NCBI GenBank assembly: GCA_009760855.2 | Contig: WPIO01000075.1 | Span: 930,501-994,500, forward strand | Origin: Cristatella mucedo | Lineage: Eukaryota; Bryozoa; Phylactolaemata; Cristatellidae | DNA: 64,000 bases | Direction: 5' to 3' | Shown: piece after piece, positions 37,501 to 49,224 of the stretch | Layout of the letters: each line of letters begins with the position of its first letter | How positions within the stretch are numbered: the first letter of the stretch is position 1 | Translations under genes and position numbers: made by a program | The notes under the pieces: generated by a model | Seen by the model: the letters and a program-made list of their open reading frames with translations, nothing else | Databases searched by the model: none | Told to the model about the DNA's origin: nothing

Positions 37501-38576
37501 TGATGTTGGTTATGCATGGCAGCAGCAGATCAATGCAACGTAGGAGCAGGACAGTGGGAATAGGGTCCAGTGGACTTGTTGTCTTCTTTGATTGAGATAC
37601 GAGCTTTAGGACTACATCACTAGTGACCTGTTTAAATGCAGACATTGAGGCGCAGCCAGGAACCGAGGAACAGCATTCTAGTGGGAAGGTTGTCATCGCA
37701 GGGATGGATTCCCTGATTTTGTCTATCTTCTGCACAAAGAATCGAGAGAAGCGATCGGCTAGATCATCACAAGGATCATCAGGTAAGGAGCTAACCTGGG
37801 AACGGTTGAGGAGATGGTTTATTGTCGACATCAGCATTTTTGGATTGTGCATCTGTGATTCAACAATGTTTCTATAGAAGCTAGACTTAGCCTTTGCTAG
37901 GATCGATTGGTACGACCTACAGTAGTCTTCATATGCCTGTCGATGGACAGTTAGTCCGGATCTTTTGTAAGCCTTTTCAAGCTTTCGTTTAGTAGACTTG
38001 GCTAGTTTAATGTCTGTGGTAAACCATAGGCCGTCTGGGCGGGGGGGGGGGGGGGCGCACAGTGCGCTTTGTCAAAGGTGCAAACTCGTCGAGCGTGTCA
38101 GCTAGGGTGTATCAACTCGGAATTTGCTTGCCTTGCTTCACCCCATTCATTCCCATCATCCATCCTCCCACTCATTCATCCTCCCACATCATTCATCCTC
38201 CCACATCATTCATCCTCCCACATCATTCATCCTCCCACATCATCATCCTCCCACACATCATTCCCATCATCATCATCCATCCTCCCACTTCGTCCCGGCT
38301 CAGCTGAGCTCGTTGTCGGCATGTTGTCTACGCTTTGTCTGCATTGTGCTGCGCATCGGGTGCGCATGTCCTTCTGCTGCTCGGTTGGAGCTGCATTCTT
38401 CCTCTCCTCACTTAGTATCCCCCAAGTCTCTCGTTAGGCTGATCTCCACCTGCTGAGTCGCATTGACGGCGTGTCTGTAGACTCCGACGGTTTTTGGCAG
38501 CAGTTACAAGGCACGGACACGCTGACTAGAGAACCAGACTGCTGGGGCCGCTTCCACCCATCCAACCCTCCCTCTG

Positions 38577-38627
<51 letters not shown>

Positions 38628-40169
38628 CCTCCCTCCCCCCCCCTCCCTCCCCCCCTCCCTCCCTCCCTCCCTCCCTCCCTCCCTCCCTCCCTCCCTCCCC
38701 CCCTCCCTCCCTCCCTCCCTCCCTCCCTCCCTCCCCCCACCATCCCATCCTCCCTCCCTCCCTCCCTCCCTCCCTCCCTCCCTCCCTCCCTCCCTCCCTC
38801 CCTCCCTCCCTCCCTCCCTCCCTCTCTCTCTCACTCTATCCCTGTCCCTTCTGCATGCTCATATCCGGCATATCGCCCAGCTTGTCATTGGTTCCATCCG
38901 TCGACACAGCACCTTAAGAACCTGCCTGCCCGACGTGCTGAAGCAGCGGCTCTGCGGCTCCGAAAGCCGTCCAGCGGTGCAGCCAGGTGGCTCTGCCACA
39001 GCCGGTCGAGGGAGCTGCTGGCCACCTAGGACCTGCTGCATGGCTAGTCCTGCAGCAGGCTACCCTGTATTACCGCTGTGCAAGGCCGCGTCTGATGCTG
39101 GAGATGTTCTGAGTTTAGATGATTTGAGTTCTGATGTTCTGAGTTTAGACGTCCACGAACTGGTCGCTCTTTGCGACCCAGATTGCGGGTCTGGGTTCTG
39201 CAATGGGCGATCCTTTATTGCCCACTGTAAGCGGTGTTGATCATCACCTTTAAGGCTCTTCTGCTGCTATACAAATGAGGCTGTTGTCTCAGCTCCAAAA
39301 AAACTTATCTAGATTGCAAACTAGCGTCGAACAAGCCATGTCTACACTTCCTGGAGACTAGCCTCGTCGGGCTGTGTCTGGTACATTAGCTCTCACTTAG
39401 CAACAAGAGAAATCTAGCAAGTGTTGAGGTTGAAAAAGTTCTCGTTGGGCAGCAAATGGAAATGGAGCAGTGGCTATCCACGGACATGCGTACCTGCTGC
39501 CGCCTATATTTGCTTGCATGCAATCCATCGAAAACTTAGCCGCCATCCTTCCATAGGCAGCTTCCTTTATGGACAAATCCCTCTATTCTGAATCCTTGCA
39601 ATCCCACAGACTGGTGTCCCCATGCAGCTCGTCTTTGAAGGCTGCATCCGTGCTGCTTTGTGTGGGTCTATTCCTGATTGGTCGGCTGCCTCAGAAGTCT
39701 CTAATCTGCAGCCAAGAAGTAGGCCGCCCGGCTAATTCCTTGAACCCGACCCGCGAGGTTCGGTTACTTCCGGGCAGCCACCAGTCCCCGTCGGTATCAG
39801 TAAAACTGACTAAGTAGCCTCAAGTTCTCGGGTCTCGTGACTTCGAACGTTCGCCAGTATAGATGCAGCTTAAGGCTCGTCTGAGACTATGAAACCGAGG
39901 CTGTTCACTTATGCTGTTCACTTATGCAGCGGAATAGCTTGCCTGCACCAGTGCTTCTCCTTCCCCTTCCGTGCACATGCTGTGCCCAGCAGCTGATGTC
40001 GGCACGAAGGGATCTTGGTTTATTTGAGATATGAGAGTCGTCTGCTGCATCCAGCTTAGCAAGTGGTAAGAGTGAGACAATTTCCAGCTGCTGCTGCACC
40101 GTCCCTGAATCAGTGTCGCTTACTCCCTGCTGCCTACATGAGGCCTCTTGTTTAAAAGCAATAGTAACG

Positions 40170-40244
<75 letters not shown>

Positions 40245-43200
40245 CCAAAGAGAACTAAATCTCTTTCTTGGCTCTAAACATAAGCTGGAAATGAAATTGT
40301 CAATGATCATGGAGTGGCCAAGTTAATGATAATAGTAATAATAAGACACTTGATAAAGCACCCTCAGAGAACTCAATCTCTTTCTAGGCGTTTTACATTT
40401 GCTGCAAACTTAAAATGAAGATCGGCTGATGGAGGTAATCTAGAGAAAGTATTTAAAAAGTTTCCACAACCGCATTTAAAGTAAAAATAATTCAATATTT
40501 CAATGATAAAGTCACACCCAAAGCGCTTCATGATTTAAGTGGTATGGGATTGGGAACTAATGCCTGTGTTTGGAACCCTGCTTGCATCAGCCTATAGTTT
40601 TATTTATGCTTTCGGAAATATCCGTTTAATGAATTACAGTACCAAGAAGTCGCATCGACCATCGGCGTTCGAATGAGTCTGCCGAGACTTGCTCGAAGTT
40701 AATCACGACAACAAAAGCAACTGAACCACGCCACATGACTCTTATGAATTCCTATACCCACTGTCTGTGCGGGTGTGTGCATATTAGAAGCAAGGATTTC
40801 ACCAATTCATTAAGTCCACGAGTCGCACATCTGTAAGTCCTTCCATGAAGTGTTGGCGTATTTCTGCAAGACTATTAATTTCAATATTATATAACGTGGA
40901 CTAAGTTGGCAGCTTAGGACTATGATCTCCCAAAAACCGGAACTGCACTGTCTCTATCTCTTAAGTTGAACCAGGTGGGAATGAGTGGCCAAGGCAAGTC
41001 GGTTGGTCAAACCTCTGAGACAAAGCTCACCAAGACGTCTTGGGAAAGTCTGACCTCTCTGAGGCCAACACCAAACCAGCTCACTTTGCAGTTCTTTGGG
41101 TCTCTTCCATTCACTGTGCCTCAGGGGACGGTCGGGATAAGTATGGTGGCTCAGGTTGGTTGATTCATGTTGGTTCATTCAATCATGGGACTGTCTAAAG
41201 GGAAGGGGTGTCTGTAGATACTGTGACCGGACAAAGGGCCGTCGGGCACAGGCAACCCACGACGGATCCCGAAAATTGCCATACACGGATGACCTCGAGC
41301 GACACGGATCGTGCCAGATCTGGGCTTTCCTGAGCAATCTTTAAAGAATGCTCAACTTGAACGCTGACTGGTCGGCTAGCTGTAGGTACAAGTGTGTGCT
41401 CTCGTAAGTCATGTGTCTGCAATAATGTCTGCCACAAGCATGGATTCTATTTTACTTTTACTTCTTACAACTCGGAATGTCGCTGATGTTGAGGTTTGGG
41501 GTGGCCTCTCGATCGAGTGACCCTTTATTCTAGGATCGGTGGGTTGGGAGAGAGGAGAACTTGTTTGTTCAACTGGGGGAAAGTAGAGGTGTAGAGAGTA
41601 GAGAGTAGAAGTGTGGCAGGATGAGTAGCTGTTTGTATAGAAAGTTTCCATTGGTCATTCTTGATAGAAGAATCTTCTTCTAGAAGGAGACCTGTTAGGT
41701 TCCTCAAGCATTAAAGTGTAGATAGGCTACCGTTTTCTTTTATACTGGACTAGCACTGAATGCTGCTGGCAGCTTCATATGCAACTTCAGAGGCATCTTC
41801 AGTTGAGTAGATCTGGCCTTAGGTGGAGCTAATAAGGTATTCCGTGCAGCACTGCTTTTTAGTGATCTAGCTAGGTATGACTCGGTCCCTTGGGATAGGG
41901 TGGAGGGGAGCTAAAGGCTTTCTAGATATTTCGTCGGTGGAATTTGTATATCACTTTTGCAATCAGCTCTACAGGCTGCTAAGCAAATGCAGCCTACGAA
42001 TGCTAACTGTAGTAAGCTGCCTAAGGACTTAAACCCACAGCCTTGTCATTCCTGATTGCACTGGACTAACGTAACATCCGTTCCTGATGTGCAATATAGT
42101 TTTGATAAGCTGTAAGAGCTCATCCCGGCTTTACGAAGCGACCAGTCGCCTTTTTACAAATTTTGAGAATACTGTAAAGACTGTCAGTCTCTACTAACGA
42201 TATTAGTGCTGCTAAAATAAGAGAAATGAGTTAGCAAGGTGACTTCTTGATACGGCAATTCAAAGTCTATGTGAGCCCCACCCAACTACAAAAATTCCCA
42301 GCTATATACTTGATCTTCATGTGCTTGGTTTCATTTATCGTCTCTAACAGGCTTTCTCTATACTCTATATAAGCATTTCTTCGTGTAAATGCATTGTTGA
42401 CTTTTTGTTAACATGTTGACAATTGTGAGTGTGCCTCCTTAGTTGATGGCTTTATGTAAGTTCGAGCGAGTAAGGTACTCTGTCGTTGTTATTTTGAAGC
42501 TACTAATTTACTGTTTATTTTTAGGGGTTATAGGGACTTATACGACTCTCAAATAATGATTGTTTATTATTAACAATATGATTTGTCTGTATGGCCTTGA
42601 GCTGGATCGCAACAACGTGTATTAGTGTTTCTGCTTTAAAGTACGCGTCTCTTGGTTGCTTATGCTTGGTAGTTAATGATCATTTTCGTTTGTGGTTTAT
42701 TTAGGTGCCTAATTCCTCAGTCAATCATTATGGGTGTGCCAGTGTGTGCCTTTGTCGTTGGGCCAACTGAGATTTAAGTTTCTTTAGCCAGTCTTTTGAC
42801 GTTGTCAGTGATATATTTCATTGACTCGAGAAGGATCCTGTTCTTTACATGGTCTATGTGAAGAACATGCAACCTTAAAGACGTCGGTTGCCGAATCAAC
42901 GGCAAGGAACTTTTCAAAATATAGTTTTCATCAAATCTTAAGTTTAGTGGCATGTTTTCTTTCTGCGGATATCCCGAAAGATAATCTCTTGATTGCACCG
43001 AGAACACACTGGAGACCTAAACTAAATCGTACCTTTCATTTTTATTAGGGAGCAGGTAATATTTAATAGTAATGGTGCATTTCTAAAGCACTATAGGAGA
43101 AATAAATCTTTTCCCAGAGCCTTCAGATATTTTGGAAAGTTATCATTCTGACTCATTCTCGATAGATAATAGAATTTGAAGCAAGTATAAGCACTTAAAG

Positions 43201-43272
43201 GACGGTGCTCTTAGCAGGAGTAAATGCTTGAGGAATAATCGGTGAGTTTTTCAGCTTCGACTCTGTGAGTAT

Positions 43273-43354
<82 letters not shown>

Positions 43355-44029
43355 TATACCTATACCATACTATGAGGTTTTTTGTTATATGCATGCAATA
43401 TCCTAGTGTGCATGTATGCCCACCTGTGCAAGCATATGTGTTCTCAGTAAGTTTGATGGATAGAATCTGAACCTGTGAAAGACACTGATGTAAGTGCTGT
43501 ATTTACCAGATCCCCACCTACGACCACACCAAGCACGCTATACTCAATCGTGGCTGGATGCAGGAGGGAGCATTGCTTCACATTGTTTGCTCAATGATTG
43601 CTGGCTTGATGACAGCCCTGACAACGTCCCCAGCTGATGTGATAAAAACTAGGCTGATGAACCAGAGGCGAACAGGTGAGCATGTGTGCCTCTACTCTGT
43701 ATTGCTGCTACTGCTCTAATCCAGGTACTCTGCTGGCCTCGTTTTGATAGCAAAGCTGAGCGTCCGAAAGTGAATGCCTGCCAACTTTTAAAATTCATTT
43801 ATCGTTGCTTTTCATTGCAACGTCACATTCGTGCACCATTGTAGGGCGGCATGCTGGTCTTACCTATGCCTCTACGTTTAATGCGGTCCAGAAGATACTG
43901 CAGAGCGAGGGCATGCTAGCCTTTTACAAAGGTTTCATTCCGAACTGGATGCGTATTGGTCCGCACACAATCATTACTTTTTTTGTGTTCGAGCATCTAC
44001 GAAAACAGACCGGCATGGCACCCATCTGA
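25848..44029 (+). CDS. Mitochondrial carrier, SLC25 family, uncoupling-protein/ucpB-like (6 exons, complete)
   Basis: Proposed coding exons are 25848-25947, 26804-26957, 32351-32490, 34952-35163, 43510-43675 and 43845-44029. All introns are GT-AG, phases match at every junction, and the total is exactly 319 codons (318 residues plus TGA), normal for SLC25. These proteins have six membrane helices in the inner mitochondrial membrane and exchange small anions or protons. The three tandem repeats each show the carrier signature: NPVDVVKTRLQ (P37, D39, K42), TPADVVRVRMQ (P141, D143, R146) and SPADVIKTRLMNQ (P243, D245, K248). EASYSSIRMGAYEP (about 92-105) and the RIGPHT motif near the C-terminus fit the UCP, dicarboxylate and oxoglutarate branch. 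The first exon gives a short hydrophilic N-terminus and helix 1 (LRFLLAGVANTTACA). The substrate cannot be read from sequence. Introns 2 to 4 contain LINEs and SINEs. Confidence 0.93.
27300..27620. repeat. (TG)n and TGCATG-type tandem repeat
   Basis: A long TG-rich, partly GCATGTGT tract in carrier intron 2, with a shorter (TG)n at 27832-27870. Cys/Val and His/Thr frames here are artefacts. Confidence 0.92.
28409..28578. repeat. (CT)n followed by (TATC)n microsatellite
   Basis: A CT tract at 28409-28508 passes into TATC/CATC tetranucleotides up to about 28578, inside carrier intron 2. Confidence 0.93.
29056..29800 (-). mobile_element. LINE family A fragments (A4a)
   Basis: The degraded 3' end is at about 29060-29120 on the minus strand, followed by C-terminal-domain sequence to about 29375. 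Reverse transcriptase then follows in broken frames (29759-29523: LLALLDLSAAFD, VLLWRLSF). Internal deletions are evident against the intact copy. Confidence 0.7.
29846..30480 (+). mobile_element. LINE family A 3' fragment (A4b), opposite orientation
   Basis: It reads on the plus strand: RRERHSCHITPLLTNLHWL-like sequence, then the FKKNLKTYLF region and GAGTCCCTGTGATT-like end. The hairpin region is at about 30380-30430 and the tail is A/T-rich to 30475. It lies head-to-head with the preceding minus-strand fragment. Confidence 0.75.
30797..31454 (-). other. Cluster of overlapping open frames in carrier intron 2
   Basis: Several frames on both strands are open across this GC-richer block. The most protein-like minus-strand piece contains RKRKSDDRYYPLVDVTNFK before a possible donor (AAG followed by GTGCCG, near 31237). 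No domain is recognised. It may be a nested gene exon or chance. Confidence 0.15.
32958..33870 (-). mobile_element. LINE family B copy (B2), 3' fragment in carrier intron 3
   Basis: The minus-strand frame at 33841-33371 keeps the RT C-terminal part (LDVVFDSCLNFKSF, LSRLDYCNSLLAGLP, ARLVFKPQRSEH) and then the HGLAPLYLAELLH motif. Downstream it shares the B 3' UTR (ACTCCACAAAGTCATAAAGA). It is 5'-truncated near 33870. Confidence 0.85.
35809..38111 (-). mobile_element. LINE family A copy (A3), 5'-truncated, intact RT frame
   Basis: A continuous 600-codon frame (37852-36050) has reverse transcriptase motifs LLDLSAAFDTIDHKVLLERL, YGVPQGSVLGPVLF and YADDTQLYLCF, then the C-terminal domain (HITPLLADLHWLPVKQRI, GDRAFSSYAPTAWNSLP). 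Homology continues upstream, in frame, through WFTTDIKLAK and a poly-C run (38041-38055, read as prolines) to LADTLDEFAPLTKR near 38111. The endonuclease is missing. It ends in the family hairpin and (ATT)n at 35809-35830. It is antisense in carrier intron 4. The RT resembles the CR1/L2 clade. The unbroken frame suggests a fairly recent insertion. Confidence 0.93.
38142..38284. repeat. 17-bp minisatellite (CATCATTCATCCTCCCA type)
   Basis: At least five near-identical 17-bp units flanked by shorter CATC/CCATCC variants, directly beyond the 5' end of LINE A3. Confidence 0.85.
38580..38832. repeat. (CT)n then (TCCC)n microsatellite
   Basis: CT dinucleotides to about 38622, then about 200 bases of TCCC with CCC slips. 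Pro/Ser and Arg/Gly frames here are artefacts. Confidence 0.97.
39160..39305 (+). mobile_element. SINE S1e (diverged)
   Basis: It shares GGGCGATCCTTTATTGCCCACTG, then AAGCGGTG, AAGGCTCTTCTGCTGCTATA, CAAATGAGGCTGTT with other S1 copies. The tRNA-like A and B boxes are degraded. Confidence 0.6.
40172..40242. repeat. (TA)n(GA)n compound microsatellite
   Basis: About 40 bases of TA pass into about 30 bases of GA, in carrier intron 4. Confidence 0.95.
40329..40411 (-). mobile_element. LINE family A 3' end remnant (A8)
   Basis: Only the hairpin tail (AAGCACCCTCAGAGAACTCA on the plus strand) and ACATTTGCTGCAAA remain, preceded by AATAATAAG. Confidence 0.7.
40420..43270. other. Carrier intron 4, nothing recognised
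   Basis: About 2.8 kb of AT-moderate intron. Short frames (for example 40966-41163, 41409-41651) look accidental. Confidence 0.5.
43279..43352. repeat. (TA)n microsatellite
   Basis: About 74 bases of TA, some 160 bases before the acceptor of carrier exon 5. Confidence 0.95.
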
Positions 44030-44097
44030 CCTCTATGTAATAACCAACACGCACATGCTTGAATCGAGTGTATGCAGCTGTCCCAGTGGCAGGGGCA

Positions 44098-44103
44098 AAT
44101 AAA
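44098..44103 (+). terminator. Polyadenylation signal AATAAA of the carrier gene
   Basis: A canonical AATAAA lies about 70 bases after the stop codon of the mitochondrial carrier, in a plain 3' UTR context. It supports 43845-44029 as the last exon. Confidence 0.75.
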
Positions 44104-44484
44104 AACAAGTGTGAGATTGACGTCTTGCGTTTGTCACTAATCTGCCTAAACATGTATGTGGTGCTGCATGGAGTAGCAAGCTGGCTGCTCCTGGCCTGGA
44201 TTCAATCTATAATAGCATACTTCAAGTAAATACTTCAAGCAGCCCAGCGTCACCTGGTGACGATATGTCGCCAGGCGTATTAGCAAATGAACATATGCGA
44301 ATTGCATGCAAATTGTCACAGCTTTGCTCTGGCTATGATTGTATGCGCTGTAACCATGCGTAGAACGTGTATTGTCTGCCTTTCGAGATATTCAAGATTA
44401 GCAAAGGCGAGCTGACTGCTAGTGCAACTGTCTCTGACCGTCGATGACCATATTGCCCGGCCATAAACACTGGTGTAGTGCATG

Positions 44485-44655
44485 TAAAAAATCTTAGCTG
44501 ATTTAACAGCCTCGTTTTTATAGCGGCAGAAGAGCCCTATCAGCTATCACCACCGCTTGCAGTTGGCAATAAAGAGTCACCCGACTGCAGGATTCGAAAC
44601 CACGACCTCGGTACTAAAGAGCGACCACCTTACCTTCTGGGCTATCATGACCCAG
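44485..44655 (-). mobile_element. SINE S1d, tRNA-derived
   Basis: On the minus strand: A box TAGCCCAGAAGG (about 44635-44646), B box GGTTTCGAATCC (about 44591-44602, one extra T), then AACTGCAAGCGGTGGTGATA, GGGCTCTTCTGCCGCTATAA and GGCTGTTAAATCAGCTAAGA, ending in a T run. It lies about 460 bases after the carrier stop codon. Confidence 0.8.
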
Positions 44656-45776
44656 TAAGTAGTAGTCTAAACTAATGTGAATCATAATACGGGAAATAGG
44701 GAATGAGATTTTAGATTTTGAGTTTTGTGTGGTATAACTTCAAATCGCTACCACCTATATGCCGCTTAGCTACTTGAAGTAGATGAAGTTATGATGCTGC
44801 TTGTCGCATCCTGTCGCAGTCTAGTGGAAAGTTCTCTATTCCGGCTACTGCCATGGATAAATACATCTAGAGTGCAGGCAGGGGGCAGAAGGCTTTTCCC
44901 TGGGTTTTCATTGTATAGAAGAGTCTGAAGTGACCAGCTGTCTTACCGATGACAGTGAACCTCTTCCGCAAAATGTTCTGGTTGCATATTAAATTGAAAC
45001 CACTCTTAAAGTCAAATTTTAAGAAGAAAATTAACCTGGGACATAGACTTCGTGCCTTAGTTTCCGGCTTGAATCTGTCTCCCGAATTGCAAGATCGAGC
45101 TGTTCAATTTCCCTTGGTCTAGTGCTTCCACTTTGAAATGAATCGCTGTACGCGTGGTGTCCTCAACCATTAGATACGATCCGGTTAGAAAATATAATTG
45201 TTTATATCCGAAATGGTAGTTGGATTGATATAGCGCTAAACACCCCAAAACTATATTGGTCCACCAAAAAAATGAGAAATTATCGTGTCGTCCTTGGACG
45301 TTAATCTCAAGACCTACAACGAAACAAAGTAGTTTGCTTTATTGTGTGGACGCCTCGCATTTAAATACATTTTGACGTTTAAGTAAAGTATTTTTGGAAA
45401 TTTCACAAGAGAATTCTTCTAGCTGCAGTGCATAATTGTGTCCCGCTTTATTTGCAGTCAGTGTAGCTGCTGCGGTTTCGTACTGGTTATAGAGTGAATA
45501 GGTAGGTATGGCCATAGCCATGTCACGCTGTGAAAAAATGTAGAAATATCCGGTAAATTGTATGACCGATTTTTCTGCAGCTTTACTTTGATAGAGATTT
45601 GCAAGAGTGCAGCGTGTGTTCATACGGACGAAGCTAACGCTTCGAGAAACGGGTGCGTTGTTAGCTCCCCTTCAGTCAGTGGATCTCATGACGTCAGTCT
45701 TGTTTAACGCTCCATGAAGGATGGACTTTCAATAATCTCGTGAATTCCCTTCAGTCTGAAATATGATGATCTCGTG
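44656..45776. other. No supported gene
   Basis: Intergenic. A few short minus-strand frames (45057-45248, 45339-45623) lack recognisable domains. Confidence 0.5.
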
Positions 45777-45890
45777 GTAATAATTTTTATTTTGTTCGGT
45801 GATCTCAGAGAATTAAACCTCTTTCTACGCACTTTACATATGCTGTAAAGGAAGCACGTCAATGTGATTATCAACTTGTAAACTACCAGT
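45777..45890 (-). mobile_element. LINE family A 3' end remnant (A9)
   Basis: The plus-strand text CTCAGAGAATTAAACCTCTT and TTTACATATGCTGTAAAGGA matches the family hairpin and the following 3' UTR. No coding part is seen. Confidence 0.6.
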
Positions 45891-46763
45891 GTGCCAATTT
45901 TAGCTGCTCTGCCGTAAGTGGTCTATGCAGTCCGTTCGAGCGAATCAAGTATGTAGTGTCAATCTTAGTTTGACACCCGTAGAACTTGCAGACTTAAAGT
46001 GGGACACCTCAAATTGCAAGCTGAATCATTGCCAATCTATCGTCATAGAGTGAGCCATTATGTGTAATTAGGTAAAAACAAAAGCCATCGGTGATCGTAT
46101 GAAGTCCTATTGGCCTCTCATGCAATACATTATGTACGTAGTCGGCTCAATATGGCTGTAGGATCGTGAGCACCTGCTAGTGACTTGTCACGTTATTGAA
46201 AGGATGCCGCTCATTTGGCCGAATTATGGTGGCCAGGAGCCGTTGCAGTGTTCTAAGACAGCTACATGCTGATCCGTTGGCGACCAACTATAGGTTGTAC
46301 CCAGAGAGTCGAATCGCCGAGGATTAGTCGAGTGGGCCGTGTTAAAATGTCAATATTCTTGCAATTCTTCGATCGAGATAGTCTTTAGCCGCTCAAGAGG
46401 TGGCGGCTTGAGCACGTGACTAACTCAGATCCTTCTCTAGCTTCATGTACGCTTGGTCACGAAAATGCACGAAGTGTAGCCGCAAATACGCCGCCGCTGC
46501 TGCTGCTGCTACTCCGTTCGGGTATTAAAAGAGGGTTTTCCACGTTGCCAGGCATACTAATATTTCGGGCAGCGTGGTTACTGATGTATGGCGAACACCT
46601 ATCCTAAGCCTCTGTCGACCTCGCTTCGTTATCATTCTACGTGGTTCGAATCAGGCGACTGAGCGAGCCGCCTATCAGCAATTCACACGAATAAGTCGAA
46701 GATGATATTAACTGACCTGGCAGAGCGATTGGGGCCTCTATCTTGCTGCAAAATCTAACTTAG

Positions 46764-47755
46764 TAATAATTATTATAATAAGAATGTATTTGTATAGCGC
46801 CCTCAGAGAACTCAATCTCTCTCTCGGCACTTTACATTTGCTGTAAAGGAAGCAGGATTGAGTAGTTAGTGGTGGCCTGCACAATGTCAACAATTATAAC
46901 ATGATTAGAGGTGACATGCACAGCGTCAGCATGCAAATATAGTTAGTGGCATAATGCACAGTGTCAGCACGCATGAGCACACAGAGGACAAATCAAAAGG
47001 ACCCACTGAACGCTGCGATAAATACGTGCGTTTGCGTTACCGCTTTTTAAATGTGGTCACGTCAGCGATGTCGTGACGTCAGTCTGGAGTGAGTTCGTGG
47101 CTTTGGGAGCTTCGCGGCTTCTTTTGGAAACTAAAGGCACCGTCTCCAAAAGACGAAGTTTATACGAGATGTAGGTAAGCGAGTCGATTCAGAAAAGCGG
47201 GCGGTCGCCTAGCCTGTTGGGGAAGTAATTATGATAAGTAGGCTGGAGCCAGAGAATTAAGGTACCTTAAAGTTAGTGGAAAAAACCTTGAAGTCTATTT
47301 GATTGGGAGCCAATGCCTGTCGGCGAGAAGTGTCGTGATGTGCTACGCTCATGACAGGCAAGCCTAGCTGCAGAGTTTTGCACCAGCTATAAGCGCCTGA
47401 TTGCACAGGCCGGTAGACCAGCAAGAAGTGAGCAGCTGCAGAAGTCGAGACGGGATGTTGCAAATGCATGGATTAATTCGGATAGTTATAGATAGATAGT
47501 TAGTGTCCCTGTCTAAGCAGCCTCAAATTTTAGCAACGTCACGTAGCTGAAAGCAGCAGGCACACGTTACTGTGAAGCCGATGTGATCGTCAAGTGCAAG
47601 TTCACTTTGGAACAGGACACGTAGATATTGTGCAGATTCAACAGGTGAAACGCTGTCAGGGCCAATTTTGAGCGTTAGGCTTTCTAAATTTCTGTGTCAC
47701 GTTTGGTTTTCCCATAGCTTGTAAGTGGGTTTATCGTCATTAACCTCTAGTGTAT
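46764..47755 (-). mobile_element. LINE family A copy (A5), 3' fragment
   Basis: An A/T tail at 46764-46795, then the hairpin (GCGCCCTCAGAGAACTCAAT on the plus strand), 3' UTR, C-terminal domain (47469-47257: CKTLQLGLPVMSVA) and remnants of the RT C-terminus to about 47755. Frames are broken. Confidence 0.82.
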
Positions 47756-48294
47756 TATTTGAGCTTTGAAAACCAACTTTCTTAATCAGCAAAAACGTGA
47801 GCTAAGAGCTGATTAAAGTTGGCATCCTGACATCCACACTGACATCCACGACTCGCGAGGAAGGCCGCACAGTTTTCTTGAGTTATCATGCATTATTATA
47901 TATTTTTAATTAATTTAATAAATAAATATATTTTATAAATATCATAATATCCACGTTAACGCTAAATGCCGCACCAGATGCAATCTGGTCTAAGCCTGAA
48001 ACCGCATATTAACAATAATTATAATACTTTTTTTTATAGCGTATTGTTCATAACCCATTGGATATTGCTTCTCTCAAATAACCTGTACAGCGCCTGGATA
48101 GAGATGTAGTTATATTAAGGAGCTGTGAATGCGAACTATTGCTAGTAATGTTATCATTATTACTATCACTATCGCAGGCATAAAAGATGAGAAAAACAAG
48201 CAGCAAAGGCAGCCTCTCAGCGCCGCTCAGCTACAGCTCAGAACGAAAACTTCCAATGTGAAAAACATGACTCATTTGCATAGCACTCGGTGAG

Positions 48295-48390
48295 AACTTG
48301 TCCTCCATTGAGGTGCCTCGCGTATGCCGCGGAGGTTCGAGTCCGCGACCCCAGTAGACCAAGGCGAGCAGCTCAGCCCTGGCTCACGTA
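48295..48390 (-). mobile_element. SINE S2e (diverged)
   Basis: On the minus strand an A-box-like GGGCTGAGCTGCTCGCC and a B-box-like GGACTCGAACC lie in the S2 order and spacing. The LINE-like tail is not clear. Confidence 0.4.
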
Positions 48391-49124
48391 GAATTCTATA
48401 ATTGAAAGAGACCGAAGAAAAGATTGACCCTTGACGTGCTGTCAAAGCTCAGCCACCTCACTTACGACAAAGTCGTCAACAGAAAGAGTGTGAAAGTAAG
48501 ATGAGCAGTTGAGGAACCAGCCCGTGGGTTCAAGTGCTTTCGAGACTATAGGTCCTAAAACTCAGGCACAGCTAGGCTGGCGGACATTTCAGGCCCGCAC
48601 TGTAATGAAACGCTGGATTTTTAACGGGCCAAAGCAAGTGACCAATTAACTAGCACATACTTATGGATCCGGGCTTTCCGATCGTCTCGAATAGCAAATA
48701 TGTATATGTATTCGGCATGCATGCGGTGCGCTTGCAGTGTCGCAGCCTTTTGATCTTAGCCATTCGATGTTATTTCGCTGGTGATTGTCAGATGAGCCGA
48801 GCAACATCAGTAAAAATAATGCCTCTGTATCGTCACTTTGCAAAGCACGCCGTTCTTCCGCCACAAAGTCGGCATCTGGCATCATCGCCTGCGAGCTTTT
48901 CCATAAATTCTACGTCTTACAGAACGTAGCACACTCTTCTTCTTTGACAGTTGGAAGCTACTGCCAGCGGCTAGATTGACGGAGGCTTCTGCGAGGGTGG
49001 ACTGCTGCAGTGTCAAACAAAGTATGCCAATACCAAAAAACTCGTACGAAGCGTCGCTCAAACGATCGTGAAGAGACTCCGTCAACTCAGCATTTTGCAA
49101 TGCGACAACACGATTTTAAGCTGG

Positions 49125-49125
<1 letters not shown>
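48391..49125. other. No supported gene
   Basis: Overlapping short frames on both strands. No domain recognised. Confidence 0.45.

Positions 49126-49161
<36 letters not shown>
49126..49161. repeat. (TA)n microsatellite
   Basis: A pure TA tract about 60 bases before a LINE B fragment. Confidence 0.95.
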
Positions 49162-49164
<3 letters not shown>

Positions 49165-49224
49165 GCGTCTCGAATGTGTGTACGAGTACGATGGTATATT
49201 TGTCAGTAACGCAAGAAAGCCATA

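Noticed and set aside
38142-38284. Regular repeats checked as a CRISPR array
   Set aside because: The 17-bp units are contiguous with no unique spacers, and the genome is eukaryotic.
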